A stretch of DNA of 64,000 nucleotides from NCBI RefSeq assembly GCF_003860525.1, contig NZ_CP034161.1:1364001-1428000 (forward strand), in the 5' to 3' direction. Source of the stretch: Epilithonimonas vandammei (GTDB lineage: Bacteria; Bacteroidota; Bacteroidia; Flavobacteriales; Weeksellaceae). This document shows positions 62,188-64,000 of this stretch, in pieces. A program made the position numbers and the translations under genes. Each line of letters begins with the position of its first letter. Position 1 is the first letter of the stretch. The notes below the pieces were generated by a model. That model was not told where the DNA came from, searched no databases, and saw only the letters and a program-made list of their open reading frames with translations.

Positions 62188-62216
62188 TTTTAATACAAAT
62201 TCATTTAATACTTTTG
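62184..62216 (+). promoter_or_regulatory. Promoter of murF
   Basis: TTTG (62184-62187), 21 bases, then TACTTTTG (62209-62216) matches the Bacteroidota consensus. The -7 box ends only four bases before the ATG, so the transcript probably starts at or almost at the start codon. Confidence 0.65.
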
Positions 62217-62220
62217 AAGA

Positions 62221-63489
62221 ATGAACATTAAGGATTTTTATCAGATATTTTTGCAGAGTTCCAATACGGTTATAGATAGCAGAAAAGTACAAAGGGGAAG
62301 TGTGTTTTTTGCATTTTCCGGCGATACTTTTAACGCAGCACAAAAATCTTCCGAAGCTTTAGAAAATGGTGCCATAGCTGTTATTGTAGAAGATAAAAGC
62401 TATAATTTTCCGAAAAAAAACATCTTTTATGTACCATCAGTTCTGGATTTTTTACAACAGTTGGCTGTTTATCACAGAGATCAATTAAAAATTCCCTTTA
62501 TAGGACTCACTGGAAGCAATGGAAAGACAACCACAAAAGAATTGATCAGCATAGTTTTGTCCAAAAAATTCAATGTTCAATTCACTTTCGGAAATCTTAA
62601 CAATCACATTGGTGTTCCGCTAACCATTCTTTCCATCAGAAATTCACATCAGATTGCAGTGGTAGAAATGGGCGCCAATCACCAGAAGGAAATAGAGCTT
62701 CTCTGTAAAATTGCAAAACCAAGTATCGGTTACATTACCAATTTCGGGAAGGCACATCTCGAAGGTTTTGGCGGTGTAGAAGGCGTTATCAAAGGAAAAT
62801 CCGAGTTGTATGATTATCTGAGAACTCATAACCAAACTATTTTGGTCAATAGTGCAGATCCGGTTCAGGCAGAGAAAAATAAGGATTATCATAATAAAAT
62901 CACTTTTGGGACACCAGAGTCGAATTACAGTTTTTCGCCACTTTCCAAAGACCATTTTGTAGGACTGGTTTACAAAGAGACAGAAATAATTTCTAATCTC
63001 ACAGGCCGTTATAATTATGATAATATTTCTGCGGCTATATCGCTAGGCTTGCATTTTGGCTTAGATATTCGGGATATTAAACAGGCTATTGAAGAATATT
63101 TCCCTTCCAATATGCGTTCGCAGATCCAAAAAAAGGACGGGAAAACCCTCGTTTTGGATACCTATAATGCCAATCCCAGCAGTATGCAGGCATCATTGGA
63201 AAACTTCAGAACTTTTTTGGGAACCAAGCTCATCATCATCGGCGATATGTTAGAATTGGGAGAGCAAAGCGCAGCCGAACACCAACATATTCTAGACTTC
63301 GCAAAAACTTGTGGATTTGACAACATCATTACCGTTGGCCCAAATTTCAAAAACATTAACACAAATTTGGCATTTCTGAACACTTCAGAACTTGCAGATT
63401 ATCTGCAAAGGAATCCTGTAACGCAGGAAAATATCTTGCTAAAAGCATCCCGTGGTATTGCTTTGGAAAAAATTATTGATTATATTTAG
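62221..63489 (+). CDS. murF: UDP-MurNAc-tripeptide--D-Ala-D-Ala ligase MurF
   Basis: The 422-residue Mur ligase has GLTGSNGKTTTKE (~95-107), LNNHIGVPLT, VVEMGANHQKEIE and the C-terminal LDTYNANPSSMQASLENF. The N-terminal VIDSRKVQRGSVFFAF fits MurF. It adds D-Ala-D-Ala to UDP-MurNAc-tripeptide in cytoplasmic peptidoglycan synthesis. Length is slightly shorter than E. coli MurF (452). It stands apart from other mur genes. Confidence 0.95.
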   Translation: MNIKDFYQIFLQSSNTVIDSRKVQRGSVFFAFSGDTFNAAQKSSEALENGAIAVIVEDKSYNFPKKNIFYVPSVLDFLQQLAVYHRDQLKIPFIGLTGSNGKTTTKELISIVLSKKFNVQFTFGNLNNHIGVPLTILSIRNSHQIAVVEMGANHQKEIELLCKIAKPSIGYITNFGKAHLEGFGGVEGVIKGKSELYDYLRTHNQTILVNSADPVQAEKNKDYHNKITFGTPESNYSFSPLSKDHFVGLVYKETEIISNLTGRYNYDNISAAISLGLHFGLDIRDIKQAIEEYFPSNMRSQIQKKDGKTLVLDTYNANPSSMQASLENFRTFLGTKLIIIGDMLELGEQSAAEHQHILDFAKTCGFDNIITVGPNFKNINTNLAFLNTSELADYLQRNPVTQENILLKASRGIALEKIIDYI

Positions 63490-63527
63490 AATGTAACAGA
63501 CTACTTTTTATTCATAATTGTTTATAA

Positions 63528-63615
63528 GGAGCTATTTCCCGCTTTCCATTCCAATCTTTTTTGCTCGGCATAGCCTCTCGCAAAAAAGGATTTACATTGC
63601 AATCGGGGCTATGGG
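63528..63615 (-). repeat. Hairpin repeat, copy B
   Basis: On the minus strand: CCCATAGCCCCGATTGCAAT, then CTTTTTTGC (63588-63580), a 15-base loop, GCAAAAAAG (63564-63556), and AAAGCGGGAAATAGCTCC. The outer boxes match copy A at 42836, while the inner stem is GC/GC in place of GTTTTC/GAAAAC. It lies between murF and hemN in the opposite orientation. Confidence 0.75.
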
Positions 63616-63730
63616 ATTTTCCATAAAAATAACTACGGATTGGAAGTAAGCATTTTTCAAACTATTAATAAAATAGAAGAGACCGATTAAAAATCATCCC
63701 AAATCAGGAATCTTTCCAAACTCTATTTCG

Positions 63731-63738
63731 TAACTTTG
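63731..63738 (+). promoter_or_regulatory. -7 box (TAACTTTG) of hemN
   Basis: TAACTTTG fits TAnnTTTG exactly and ends five bases before the hemN ATG. The region at the -33 distance has TTTCC near but no exact TTTG. Confidence 0.6.
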
Positions 63739-63743
63739 CAACA

Positions 63744-64000
63744 ATGAATTCATTAGTTGATAAATACAATATTCCGGGGCCGCGTTATACATCGTATCCT
63801 ACTGTTCCGTATTGGAATGAGGCTGGTTTTGCGGCAGACCTTTGGAAACAATCCGTCATTAAGTCCTTTTCAGAAAGCAATTCTGAAGAAGGAATTTCCA
63901 TCTATATTCATCTTCCGTTTTGCGAGGCGCTTTGTACTTTCTGTGCTTGTCACAAAAGAATTACCAAGCAACATTCCGTAGAAATACCCTATCTGGAAAG
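63744..64000 (+). CDS. hemN: Oxygen-independent coproporphyrinogen III oxidase HemN, 5' part
   Basis: The first 85 codons are present and the gene runs off the window. The N-terminus is NSLVDKYNIPGPRYTSYPT, and the radical SAM cluster is CEALCTFCAC, a CX3CX2CXC arrangement typical of true HemN (HemW differs). GPRYTSYPT is the HemN signature. It decarboxylates coproporphyrinogen III in anaerobic haem synthesis. The start is ATG 63744, five bases after the -7 box. Confidence 0.92.
   Translation, partial: MNSLVDKYNIPGPRYTSYPTVPYWNEAGFAADLWKQSVIKSFSESNSEEGISIYIHLPFCEALCTFCACHKRITKQHSVEIPYLE

Noticed and set aside
63757..63981. 74-codon frame near the window end
   Set aside because: It is in a different frame from hemN, whose CX3CX2CXC motif and N-terminus clearly mark the real gene.

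Overview
The window reads as a piece of a low-GC Bacteroidota chromosome from the Flavobacteriales, most likely a Chryseobacterium/Epilithonimonas-type member of the Weeksellaceae. The grounds are the type IX secretion and gliding genes (porU, porV, gldJ), promoters of the Bacteroidota form TTTG-n(19-21)-TAnnTTTG in place of sigma70 boxes, lack of Shine-Dalgarno sequences, and an IS982-type insertion sequence. The genus is inferred from gene content, not from a search.

Bases 1-19036 hold a Wzx/Wzy-type capsule or exopolysaccharide locus, all on the + strand. It starts with a sugar aminotransferase and a membrane nucleotide-sugar dehydratase, then the export pair wza and wzc. A strongly A/T-rich serotype-specific core follows: flippase wzx, polymerase wzy, GT2 and GT4 glycosyltransferases, a GH99-like lipoprotein and a GT2 gene remnant. 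It closes with an epimerase, a TagD-like cytidylyltransferase, rfbC and the initiating phosphoglycosyltransferase, followed by a terminator.

Bases 19038-44460 are mainly housekeeping: rimO, an RlpA-like protein, an old yellow enzyme, a DinB-like protein, pyrG, yidC, trmH, rsmE, a DUF808 protein, two unknown genes with tsaD, tamB, an Lrp regulator, radA with a 55-residue protein and acpH, a SlyD-like isomerase, pepD and ahcY. A truncated TPR gene lies in the middle. Several spacers carry short repeat families: a hairpin repeat with four copies in the window and a CTTCGACAAGCTCAG-type repeat with four copies.

Bases 44485-50559 hold a tripartite RND efflux operon on the - strand (acrA, acrB, oprM). 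Between acrB and oprM is a 163-bp palindromic element made of four small hairpins whose two halves differ by base-pair-preserving changes. This is the least conventional structure in the window.

Bases 50785-64000 hold a small membrane protein, an Sfp-type phosphopantetheinyl transferase, a large FUSC membrane protein, a complete IS982-family element with 6-bp target duplications, porV and porU, gldJ, murF and the first 257 bases of hemN. The insertion sequence landed between porV and its terminator. murF and hemN have -7 boxes only 4-5 bases before their start codons, which predicts leaderless transcripts.

I saw no CRISPR array, and no rRNA or tRNA gene by eye.
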